A stretch of 5,700 bases of DNA from Candidatus Kuenenbacteria bacterium CG08_land_8_20_14_0_20_37_23 (GTDB taxonomy: Bacteria; Patescibacteriota; Patescibacteriia; UBA2196; GWA2-42-15): the NCBI GenBank assembly GCA_002778965.1, contig PEXX01000023.1, positions 1 to 5,700 on the forward strand, given 5' to 3'. Below are positions 1 through 5,395 of the stretch, piece by piece; positions within the stretch are counted from its first letter, which is position 1, and each line of letters opens with the position of its first letter. A program made the position numbers and the translations under genes. The notes under the pieces were generated by a model. That model was not told the origin of the DNA. It ran no database searches and was given only the letters and a program-made list of their open reading frames with translations.

Positions 1-171
1 CAAATAACTACAATTTTAAGGGCCTTCCAAAAAGCTCCGGCAAAAAGCAAATTACGTCGAGGTTATTTTAATATGTTTGAAAAGAGAATGGCTTATCGCA
101 CAACCAGGGGTGAAAATCCGGAAGTAACAAAAGGAATGGTGGATAGAGTTTTTCTTAAAATAAAATCATAA
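1..171 (+). CDS. 3' end of an unrecognised gene (56 codons visible)
   Basis: Frame 1 is open from the window edge to a TAA at 169-171, so only the C-terminus is visible. The 56 residues are rich in Lys and Arg (for example FQKAPAKSKLRRGYF near residues 9-23) and show no membrane segment. I do not recognise a family. The stop lies five bases before the ATG of the Fic gene, so the two are probably co-transcribed and belong to the same partial cassette. A basic C-terminus could bind nucleic acid or a partner protein, but that is only a guess. Composition and codon use look like the other genes here. Confidence 0.6.
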   Translation, partial: QITTILRAFQKAPAKSKLRRGYFNMFEKRMAYRTTRGENPEVTKGMVDRVFLKIKS

Positions 172-176
172 ATAAT

Positions 177-806
177 ATGGCCAAACGTCCGGGCGAAACA
201 AGCTACAAAGAAACAGCTTTTGGCATCATCCCACGATCAAAACTTATTCCTCTGGAAATTGAAGGAATAAAAAGGGCGTGGGATTTTGTTTTAAAGAAAA
301 GTGCCAAAAATAAACTTCCTCTAGCGACAAGCTTTATTAAAAAAGCGCACCAAGTCGGTTTTGGTTGGATTTTTCCAGAGTTGGGCGGAAAATTTAGAAA
401 AATTAACGTTACGGTTTCCAAACACACTCCACCCAAATTTTATTTTGTGTCGCAGGAAATGGACAATTTTACCAAAGATTTACAAGTCAGAATAAAACAT
501 TTACCCAAGATAGAGGACGAAAAATTTATTAACGAGTTAATTTCTCTTTTGGCGTGGTCGCATCATAAATTTCTCTGGATTCATCCGTTTCAGGATTACA
601 ACGGCCGTATTGGCAGATTACTGATTAACATCATTTTGCTTAATCTAAACCTCCCGCCGATTGAATTAAAAGTGGAAACAACTGCTGGCAGAAAAAAATA
701 TGTTAAAGCGTTGCAATTAGCCGACAGCCATAATTACATAAAATTAGAAAATATATTCAATTCAGCCATTGACGAAATGGCGAATGAATTAAATTCAAAA
801 AAATAA
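177..806 (+). CDS. Fic-domain protein (probable AMP transferase)
   Basis: This 209-residue protein carries the Fic motif HPFQDYNGRIGR at residues 136-147. It has the catalytic His136, the acidic residue Asp140 and the phosphate-contacting NGR and final Arg. Upstream is the usual Fic beta-hairpin region, GKFRKINVTV (residues 71-80) followed by KHTPPKF (82-88). Known Fic enzymes transfer AMP, or less often another phosphate-containing group, from a nucleotide to a protein hydroxyl. The target here is unknown. The motif has Tyr141 where Gly is typical. Near the N-terminus, PLEIEG (25-30) sits where many Fic proteins have the inhibitory (S/T)xxxE(G/N) motif: the Glu and Gly remain but the Ser/Thr is Pro. 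The ATG follows the preceding stop by five bases and has no Shine-Dalgarno. No antitoxin-like partner is visible, although the truncated upstream gene could be one. Confidence 0.88.
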   Translation: MAKRPGETSYKETAFGIIPRSKLIPLEIEGIKRAWDFVLKKSAKNKLPLATSFIKKAHQVGFGWIFPELGGKFRKINVTVSKHTPPKFYFVSQEMDNFTKDLQVRIKHLPKIEDEKFINELISLLAWSHHKFLWIHPFQDYNGRIGRLLINIILLNLNLPPIELKVETTAGRKKYVKALQLADSHNYIKLENIFNSAIDEMANELNSKK

Positions 807-822
807 AAATAACCCCGAATAA

Positions 823-844
823 AATTTTGCCATTAGGCAAAATT
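823..844 (+). terminator. Hairpin after the Fic gene, possible terminator
   Basis: AATTTTGCC (823-831) and GGCAAAATT (836-844) form a perfect 9-bp stem with a 4-base loop, 17 bases after the Fic stop. The downstream T-run is poor on the + strand (AAAACTTTTAATT). On the - strand the stem is followed by a T-rich stretch. It may therefore be a weak or bidirectional terminator, or an RNA 3'-end stabiliser. Confidence 0.45.
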
Positions 845-862
845 AAAACTTTTAATTACATC

Positions 863-961
863 CGATAACAGCGTATATCTGGCTACAGCTTCACGGAAGC
901 CTCCGCTTAAATTCTGCTCCGCTACGCTCCGCAGAACTTCAGATATTCCGAAACGTTGTGC
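863..961 (+). repeat. attC-like recombination site 1
   Basis: The left box CGATAAC (863-869) is followed by a single A, then GCGTATATCTG (871-881). The right arm CAGATATTCCG (940-950) is followed by AAAC and the right box GTTGTGC (955-961). The inner 7 bp of the stem (ATATCTG/CAGATAT) pair perfectly and the outer part is imperfect. The centre holds two hairpins: GCTTC-ACG-GAAGC (888-900) and TTCTGC/GCAGAA (912-917/931-936). The layout matches integron attC sites, and the predicted crossover is between 955 and 956. The left box belongs to the preceding cassette, so it need not match the right box, and it does not. Together with the hairpin at 823-844 this explains most of the gap between the Fic gene and the next gene. 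Confidence 0.7.
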
Positions 962-986
962 GAAATACATTTCTTATTTTCAATTC

Positions 987-1010
987 ACAATAAAATTGTA
1001 GGGGGGCAAA
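987..1010 (+). promoter_or_regulatory. Cassette-leading G-rich motif, copy A
   Basis: A small palindrome ACAAT-AAA-ATTGT (987-999) runs straight into AGGGGGG (1000-1006), 31 to 37 bases before the ATG of the phosphohistidine-domain gene. Cassettes B and C have a related AT-rich-then-AGAGGGG motif at the equivalent place. TAAAAT (991-996) could serve as a -10 box, but I find no convincing -35. The G-run is too far from the ATG to be its ribosome-binding site. The function is unknown; a cassette-borne promoter or transcription start region is my inference. Confidence 0.35.
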
Positions 1011-1036
1011 CATTTTGATTATTTTTCCATAACGAT

Positions 1037-2413
1037 ATGATTGACAAGATAAAACAACACAAGTGGATAAATTATGGTCGCTGGATTCAACCACCGCTTT
1101 CCGGCACTTTTTGGTGTTATTGGAACGAGACTCAAAGCCTTAAAGAATTATTTGGAAAACGATTATTTAATCCCATTCTTTTTTTGCATGGTCACACCCT
1201 GATGAACAAAAAAGATCAGGTTTCTATGCAGTCCATGCTATCCGACATGTTCAAATCAAATACTGCTGCTTTATTTCGTGTCAAGCTCGAACATGTAGCG
1301 ATAAAGTATAAATTCCAACACCTTGCGCTACTTAATACTGATTATCAAGAAGAGCAAAAATATATCCAAGAACTGTTTCGTACGTATCAGGAAATAGTCG
1401 GATTATGGTGGTTCGGTGTTGCCTTTGGCGATGAATTGCAAAACTATATTTTAAAGGAAAAGTTAGTTTCTTCAGAAGAAAAACTGCTTAAAAAAATCAA
1501 TGAAAATCCACGAACCGAAAAAACATGGCTTGAAATGCAAAATGAGGAAATAAATACTTTTGCCGGCTTTTATATAGATACGAAAAAATTTCATTCCTCC
1601 AACTTGCAAGACACCATTAAATCTCACGTATCTCATTTTGATTGGTTTGGTACCCACCATTGGATGGGGAATGCTTACTCAAAAGAGAAATGTTTAAAGC
1701 AAATAAAGGAACAATCAAAAAATAAACGGCAAAGGTTAAAAGCAAATGAAGAAATGATAAATCTTTTGGGCAGTATAATGTTTTGGCGCACTCACTGTGC
1801 CGAGGTAACTGCTAAGGTGGTATTTCGTTCAAGAGAGCGCTTACAAAAAGTTGCAAAATCAGTCGAGCTCACATATGACGAACTGCTTTACTTTTCCAGT
1901 CATGATATTCTCTCATCCTTTTCGAATAAGACAGCGGCAAAATTACTTCAAGATAAAAATATTATTCAAGAACGTGAGAGTGGATATGGGTGTTTTATAG
2001 ACGAAAAAGGATTGGAGCACATCATCACTGGTCAAAAATTTATTGAGGCCATGAATACCATGATTGAAGTTAAAACACAAGACAAAACTTTAAAGGGTAC
2101 TGTTGCGAGTAAGGGGCCAAAAGTGAAAGGAAAAATAAAGGTACTTCTTGAACCGAAAGGTTTTGCAAATTTTTCAAAAGGCAACATTTTAGTTGCTCCA
2201 GAGACAACGCCAGATTTTGTCCCGTATATGAAACTGGCAAGCGCAGTTATTACAGATCGCGGCGGTATTACTTCTCACGCGGCAATAATTTCAAGAGAGC
2301 TAAACATTCCTTGCATTACTGGCACGCAACGAGCCACTGCCATTTTGAAAGATGGCATGACAGTAGAGGTTGATACAGAAAACAATCGCATTTCAATAAT
2401 TGACAACAAATGA
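1037..2413 (+). CDS. Stand-alone PEP-utiliser phosphohistidine (swivelling) domain protein
   Basis: The protein has 458 residues. Its C-terminal third is a clear PEP-utiliser mobile domain: GNILVAPETTPDFVPYM is followed by TDRGGITSHAAIISREL around residues 406-422 and NIPCITGT, the signature of PEP synthase, pyruvate phosphate dikinase and rifampin phosphotransferase. The predicted phosphorylated residue is His414 in TSHA. In those enzymes this domain carries phosphate between an ATP-grasp domain and a PEP-binding barrel or other acceptor site. I see neither an ATP-grasp domain nor the barrel here. The N-terminal ~340 residues are rich in aromatics and charged helices and I do not recognise them. 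The phosphate donor must therefore be another protein, or the domain has a non-catalytic role. The ATG lacks a Shine-Dalgarno. The next gene starts 6 bases after the stop, so the two are probably one operon within one cassette. Confidence 0.82.
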   Translation: MIDKIKQHKWINYGRWIQPPLSGTFWCYWNETQSLKELFGKRLFNPILFLHGHTLMNKKDQVSMQSMLSDMFKSNTAALFRVKLEHVAIKYKFQHLALLNTDYQEEQKYIQELFRTYQEIVGLWWFGVAFGDELQNYILKEKLVSSEEKLLKKINENPRTEKTWLEMQNEEINTFAGFYIDTKKFHSSNLQDTIKSHVSHFDWFGTHHWMGNAYSKEKCLKQIKEQSKNKRQRLKANEEMINLLGSIMFWRTHCAEVTAKVVFRSRERLQKVAKSVELTYDELLYFSSHDILSSFSNKTAAKLLQDKNIIQERESGYGCFIDEKGLEHIITGQKFIEAMNTMIEVKTQDKTLKGTVASKGPKVKGKIKVLLEPKGFANFSKGNILVAPETTPDFVPYMKLASAVITDRGGITSHAAIISRELNIPCITGTQRATAILKDGMTVEVDTENNRISIIDNK

Positions 2414-2419
2414 AAAAAT

Positions 2420-3499
2420 ATGGAAACAGAGAAACTAGAAATATTTTCAAGCCCCGAGCAAAAGGAAATACCTAAGCCACACATTCGTTTAGAGTTTTTC
2501 CGTCATGACGCAAAAGAGAAGCCTACTACATCGGGACCGCGTCCTGATGATGAGAAAGTGCGTTTGACTGCTGAAGGAAGAAAGCACGCCACTGGAGCTG
2601 GAAAGCAGAAAAGGCCGCAAGCAGATATGGCAATAGCATATGGCTCTCCGAGAGAACGTTCAATAGAGACATCATTACGACATATGCTCGCAGACGAGGA
2701 CTCAATAACCGATGACATGACACTTGAAGAGATTAAAGAAGAGATTAGAAAACATGTAAAAGTGGGTAGTAAACAAAAAGTGACACAAAATTTAAATTTT
2801 AATTTTGATGGTTCAGAAGAATATCATGATGCATACTATCGTCATTACCTGCAGGATCGGGATAGCTTGCGTTTTTTCGTTAACGAAAGTGATAATTTTG
2901 TAAATAGAGTTATGGATGCACAATCAACATCATATTCGCGTGCCGCCGGCAATATAGCAGAATTAGTAAAGCGTTATTTTAAGGTCTTGCCTAACTGGGA
3001 ACATATTACAGAAAAATCAAAGAAAAAAGAAGAATACCAACAAAAAGGTAATGAACTGCAACGCTTCTTTGGGTCCCATCAAGGTGTGCCCGAATGTTTC
3101 CTTCTTAAAATTATAGAAAAAAACGAAGGCAGACAGGCTGCGCTTGATTTTATAGAAAATCTTGAAGATAAAAATGGTTTTGAGTATAGTGAGGGATTTT
3201 CACTCGTGATTAAAAAAGCTGGAGATGGAATTGTTGGAATTTTAAAACTTGGTAATAAAGAATGGCAGGTTGATGAAGATGTTCTAGACCAACTCATTCA
3301 AGAAAGAGATGATCTAAACGAAAAATTTAAACCAGAATGGAAAAATAATCAAAATGTTTGCCCCCTTATTTTGAAAATTGAATTGAAAATAAGAAATGTA
3401 CATCGCACAACAGCGTGTATGCGGCTGCGGCTTTTTACAAAAGCCTTCGCCCATATCCTCGCTACGCTCGGACATCGCATACACGCGAACGTTAGCTGA
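2420..3499 (+). CDS. Histidine-phosphatase-superfamily-like protein, C-terminus runs into attC
   Basis: The reading frame has 359 codons. LEFFRHDAKE (residues 24-33) resembles the RHG motif, with Arg28 and His29 as catalytic candidates and Asp in place of Gly. RLTAEGRKHA (48-57) and YGSPRERSIETS (74-85) match the next conserved blocks, with Arg78 or Arg80 as phosphate ligands. GSHQGVPE (218-225) supplies the second catalytic His220. Between these blocks is a charged helical insert that makes the protein longer than SixA or phosphoglycerate-mutase-like enzymes. The substrate is unknown. Because the preceding gene encodes a phosphohistidine carrier, removal of phosphate from that His is an attractive hypothesis. 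The last ~30 codons are read from attC-like site 2 and stop inside its right end (TGA 3497-3499). One extra A in the A5 run at 3341-3345 would give a stop at about codon 309, so the tail may not be native. Confidence 0.75.
   Translation: METEKLEIFSSPEQKEIPKPHIRLEFFRHDAKEKPTTSGPRPDDEKVRLTAEGRKHATGAGKQKRPQADMAIAYGSPRERSIETSLRHMLADEDSITDDMTLEEIKEEIRKHVKVGSKQKVTQNLNFNFDGSEEYHDAYYRHYLQDRDSLRFFVNESDNFVNRVMDAQSTSYSRAAGNIAELVKRYFKVLPNWEHITEKSKKKEEYQQKGNELQRFFGSHQGVPECFLLKIIEKNEGRQAALDFIENLEDKNGFEYSEGFSLVIKKAGDGIVGILKLGNKEWQVDEDVLDQLIQERDDLNEKFKPEWKNNQNVCPLILKIELKIRNVHRTTACMRLRLFTKAFAHILATLGHRIHANVS
3405..3497 (+). repeat. attC-like recombination site 2
   Basis: The left box GCACAAC (3405-3411) is followed by one A and the arm GCGTGTATGCG (3413-3423). 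The opposite arm CGCATACACGC (3476-3486) pairs perfectly over 11 bp. The spacer GAAC and right box GTTAGCT (3491-3497) follow, with the predicted crossover between 3491 and 3492. The centre contains a 7-bp hairpin GGCTTTT/AAAAGCC (3429-3435/3439-3445) and the motif TCGCTACGCTCGG. The leader TACATC before the left box is also found before the other three elements. The upstream reading frame passes through the whole element. Confidence 0.78.
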
Positions 3500-3516
3500 A
3501 ATATTCCTTTTCTTTT

Positions 3517-3540
3517 TTGGGCTATCGCCCAATTGTTTTA
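3517..3540 (+). terminator. Intrinsic terminator near the start of cassette B
   Basis: TTGGGC (3517-3522), a TATC loop and GCCCAA (3527-3532) form a 6-bp hairpin followed by TTGTTTTA. It lies about 20 bases after the attC-like site 2 boundary and would end transcripts from cassette A. A T-rich stretch precedes the stem, so termination on the opposite strand is also possible. Confidence 0.6.
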
Positions 3541-3564
3541 AAAAATTTTCAAATTTCTTTTTTA

Positions 3565-3586
3565 TTAATTTAAGAGGGGTATAAGG
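3565..3586 (+). promoter_or_regulatory. Cassette-leading G-rich motif, copy B
   Basis: TTAATTTAAGAGGGG (3565-3579) is nearly identical to TTAATTTATAGAGGGG in cassette C and is followed by TATAAGG. It lies 84 bases after the cassette boundary and over 60 before the ATG, so it is not the ribosome-binding site of the annotated gene. It is possibly part of a cassette-borne promoter, but no convincing -35 was found. Confidence 0.4.
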
Positions 3587-3615
3587 TGTTTTCTCCGCTA
3601 TCGCTCCGAAAACGC
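3586..3615 (+). other. Hairpin in the leader of the cassette B gene
   Basis: GTGTTTTC (3586-3593) pairs with GAAAACGC (3608-3615) over 8 bp with one G-T pair. The loop is TCCGCTATCGCTCC. It would lie in the 5' leader if transcription starts near the G-rich motif just upstream. The loop resembles the CGCTACGCTC motifs inside attC-like sites 1 and 2. No role can be assigned. Confidence 0.4.
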
Positions 3616-3641
3616 ATTTTATATTTAATTACAATATTAAT

Positions 3642-4360
3642 ATGGAAAAAATAAATGATAGTACATTCGAATCTTTGCCAAAAATGAAAAAGTTTCTTGA
3701 CCAAAAGAAAATACACGATTTCGGAATTAGTGGAAGAGATGAATCAATTCACGATGTTTTTAGTAGGGTTTCATCGGAAATTACAAAAATAGAAAACAAA
3801 TTTTCTAATAGAGAGAGAACATCGCAATTCAAAAAACAAATATTTTATGTGCTGGAAAATCAAAAACTTATTCCAAGCACAACAATATTAATGAATGCAG
3901 GAAGGTTTGAAAATGCACCTTTGTCTGCGTGTGCTGTTCCTCCAAACAGATTCCCAGACAATCCACGCGGTCAAGAGCTCGCTAAAAAAGAAGCGTTGGG
4001 CAACATAAACCCAGAGGAGAAAGCAGAGCTAACGGCTCTTACGCGCGCTTCCAGATTCAAATCTATGGACGAGATAAAATTTTTTAGACATACCGGGGAA
4101 GAAGGAGGCGAACCCACTATTTCCGAAGAAGGTGGTAAAAGGCACGAGAAGCTGGTGTTGAAGCAGGGTTAGAGAAGCTACCGACTCAAGCATGCTCTGA
4201 AGCCCAAAGTGGCATTGATGAGGTTAGAAAAAAATTAATAGAAAAGTACAAAGACCACGCCACAACCATTAACAAGGTGTTTGAAGATCTGCACGATAAA
4301 ATCGCAGATTCAACTGAAGCAGATCCGGGTCAAGTGGGAGTTGGAGTAGTCCAAAAATAA
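3642..4360 (+). pseudogene. Frameshifted chimeric gene: class II RNR-like N-terminus plus histidine-phosphatase-like segment
   Basis: From ATG 3642 the frame is open for 176 codons to TAG 4170-4172. Coding continues in the -1 frame to TAA 4358-4360, giving about 62 more convincing residues (for example IDEVRKKLIEKYKDHATT). Both frames are open together only over about 4139-4169, next to the A4 run at 4137-4140. One extra A there restores a single frame of about 239 residues. Residues 36-101, ending LIPSTTILMNAGRFENAPLSAC, resemble the N-terminal region of B12-dependent (class II) ribonucleotide reductase (compare PTLMNAG...LSACFV), but the catalytic barrel is missing. After a charged linker, IKFFRH (145-150) and ISEEGG, continuing as KKAREAG across the shift, resemble the start of the histidine phosphatase in cassette A. 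The later phosphatase motifs (SPRER, second His) are absent. It looks like a decayed fusion. A sequencing error at the A-run or a real novel small protein are the alternatives. Confidence 0.6.
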
Positions 4361-4401
4361 TTTGCCAAAAAGAATAATAAGGCAGAGAGATTTTTGATTA
4401 C

Positions 4402-4599
4402 ATCTAACACGGGATAAGCGGTTCAGGGCTGGCGCGATTTGATTGAACATTAATGAGTTGCGCCAGCCCCTCACCCATATTCGCTTCCCTTTGGTTTTAA
4501 GTTCATCAACTCATTGGTGAATTTAAAACGACTAAGAAGTAAAAACAATTTAACAATTAAAATCGGGAAGCGAACATCGCTTATCCCGATACATTGTGC
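4402..4599 (+). repeat. attC-like recombination site 3, long and highly structured
   Basis: The left box ATCTAAC (4402-4408) fits the attC consensus RYYYAAC exactly. One A and the arm CGGGATAAGCG (4410-4420) follow. The opposite arm CGCTTATCCCG (4578-4588) pairs perfectly over 11 bp, then come the spacer ATAC and the right box ATTGTGC (4593-4599), where A replaces the usual first G. At 198 bases it is as long as the largest attC types. The gene-free stretch 4361-4732 consists of a short AT-rich leader (4361-4401), this element, and the 5' region of cassette C (4600-4732). Confidence 0.75.
4426..4574 (+). other. Folded interior of attC-like site 3: two-arm structure with loop-loop complementarity
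   Basis: The first arm is a perfect 10-bp stem, GGGCTGGCGC (4426-4435) with GCGCCAGCCC (4460-4469), and a 24-base loop. The second arm is a perfect 10-bp stem, TTCGCTTCCC (4480-4489) with GGGAAGCGAA (4565-4574), enclosing a smaller stem GTTTTAA/TTAAAAC (4494-4500/4523-4529). The two loops contain AATGAGTT (4452-4459) and AACTCATT (4508-4515), which are exact complements. The fold could exist in single-stranded DNA during recombination or in a transcript. Confidence 0.6.
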
Positions 4600-4669
4600 G
4601 AAATAAATTTTTTATCTTAGTGGTAATTTCAAGATTTGTGATTTGAACTTGGACAGAAAATTTGACTTT

Positions 4670-4690
4670 TAATTTATAGAGGGGAAAATA
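4670..4690 (+). promoter_or_regulatory. Cassette-leading G-rich motif, copy C
   Basis: TTAATTTATAGAGGGG (4669-4684) is nearly identical to the copy in cassette B and lies 87 bases after the cassette boundary. TTGGAC (4649-4654) lies about 17 bases upstream of ATTTAT, so a weak sigma-70-like promoter with its start near the G-run is possible. The G-run is about 50 bases from the preferred ATG and so is not its ribosome-binding site. Confidence 0.4.
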
Positions 4691-4732
4691 GAAGTTTTTT
4701 TGCTCCTGGAATCGCAAAAAAAATTAATTACT

Positions 4733-5341
4733 ATGAATTTTGATTTGAATAACTTAGAAGAATATTTGAAAGAAAAAATACTACCCGACTTAGAAAAGAG
4801 TCGCGGTGGATTTGATAAAATTCACACACTGGAAGTCATTACTTGGCTGAAGCAGATTATCGACCACAATCCTGAATTAAAGCTAGACGAAACAGTTTTG
4901 ATAATTGCGGCATACGCTCATGACTGGGGTTATGCAGATATTTTTAGAGACGGCCAGGTTATGAATTTTGAAATAATTGAAAATGCCAAAAAATTGCATA
5001 TGGAATTAGGTGCTAAAAAAATTGAGAAGCTGTTGGATGACAATTTTTTCTCGTTTTTGTCAGACGCACAAAAATCCCGTTGTATTCACCTTGTCTCCGT
5101 TCATGATAAAAAGTTCGAGATTAAAGACATCGACGAACTAGTCTTGATGGAAGCGGATATGTTAAGCGCCTTAGATGTAAATTCCAGCAAGCCTGTTTTG
5201 GATGTTGAATCAAACAAGAAATTCATGGATGCCATGCTCGCAACCAGAATTCCTAAATTTATTACTGAATTTAGCAAGAGTGAAGCAAAGAGGCTAATTC
5301 AGGCAAGAGAATATTATTTCAAGCAAAAAGGAAAAAAATAA
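4733..5341 (+). CDS. HD-domain phosphohydrolase
   Basis: The protein has 202 residues from ATG 4733. The metal-binding HD pattern is complete: His31 (FDKIH), His63-Asp64 (YAHDWG), His89 in HMELGA, His124 (LVSVHD) and Asp142 (MEADML). HD proteins of this size usually hydrolyse phosphate esters of nucleotides or signalling molecules in the cytoplasm. The sequence does not reveal the substrate, and no synthetase or second signalling domain is fused. An in-frame TTG at 4700 would add 11 residues. I prefer the ATG because the extension is low-complexity and neither start has a good Shine-Dalgarno. It is the main cargo of cassette C. No signal peptide or membrane segment is visible. Confidence 0.83.
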   Translation: MNFDLNNLEEYLKEKILPDLEKSRGGFDKIHTLEVITWLKQIIDHNPELKLDETVLIIAAYAHDWGYADIFRDGQVMNFEIIENAKKLHMELGAKKIEKLLDDNFFSFLSDAQKSRCIHLVSVHDKKFEIKDIDELVLMEADMLSALDVNSSKPVLDVESNKKFMDAMLATRIPKFITEFSKSEAKRLIQAREYYFKQKGKK

Positions 5342-5350
5342 TAAGGAGTT

Positions 5351-5395
5351 TTGAAAAAATGGAATTCACCCCTGACCCCTCTTCCATTTTTTCAA
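5351..5395 (+). other. Perfect 14-bp inverted repeat after the HD gene
   Basis: TTGAAAAAATGGAA (5351-5364) and TTCCATTTTTTCAA (5382-5395) are perfect complements around a 17-base C-rich loop containing CCCCTGACCCCT. It begins 9 bases after the HD stop. It could act as a terminator, with the U-run inside the 3' arm, or as a leader structure, since it buries the ATG at 5359 of the possible small ORF. Confidence 0.6.

Larger units (their letters stand above)
956..3491 (+). mobile_element. Integron-like gene cassette A
   Basis: The cassette is bounded by the predicted crossover points of attC-like sites 1 and 2. It begins TTGTGCGAAAT. Its own far-end left box reads ATCGCACAAC, whose reverse complement GTTGTGCGAT matches the cassette start over nine bases when the preceding G is included. 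This is what a once-circular cassette should show. Cargo: a phosphohistidine-domain protein and a histidine-phosphatase-like protein, both oriented towards the attC as in integron cassettes. At about 2.5 kb with two genes it is large for a cassette. Confidence 0.65.
3492..4593 (+). mobile_element. Integron-like gene cassette B
   Basis: The cassette lies between the crossover points of attC-like sites 2 and 3, about 1.1 kb. With the preceding G, its start reads GTTAGCTG. Its own far-end left box, CATCTAAC, has the reverse complement GTTAGATG, matching at seven of eight positions. It carries one broken, chimeric gene with the same orientation as the attC, a terminator-like hairpin near its 5' boundary, and the shared G-rich motif. 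Confidence 0.62.

Noticed and set aside
58..70. GGTTATTTTAA as the left cassette boundary
   Set aside because: It lies inside the open frame of the truncated first gene, has no flanking attC arms and matches the predicted GTTATCGG start only over five bases.
203..436. Open frame on the - strand inside the Fic gene
   Set aside because: It is a shadow of a well-supported gene and its translation shows no motif.
863..961. Reading the four elements as plain terminators or REP-type repeats
   Set aside because: They have no common arm sequence and no consistent T-run, yet they share boxes, spacer lengths and orientation. The cassette-end complementarity is not explained by terminators.
1000..1006. 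G-run AGGGGGG as a Shine-Dalgarno
   Set aside because: It is 31 bases or more from the ATG, and the equivalent motifs in the other cassettes are even farther away.
1472..2718. Several - strand open frames of 62-71 codons across the phosphohistidine and phosphatase genes
   Set aside because: They overlap clear + strand coding sequence, have low-complexity translations and have no start signals.
3396..3584. + strand frame of 62 codons across attC-like site 2
   Set aside because: It is mostly a translation of the structured element and the T-rich terminator region and has no recognisable protein features.
4402..4599. Riboswitch or tRNA-like gene in the structured region
   Set aside because: No known riboswitch core or tRNA arm and CCA pattern is visible, and the outer stem and boxes match the other attC-like sites.
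4700..4732. TTG start for the HD protein
   Set aside because: It adds a low-complexity 11-residue extension with poor ribosome-binding context; the ATG at 4733 is preferred but not proven.
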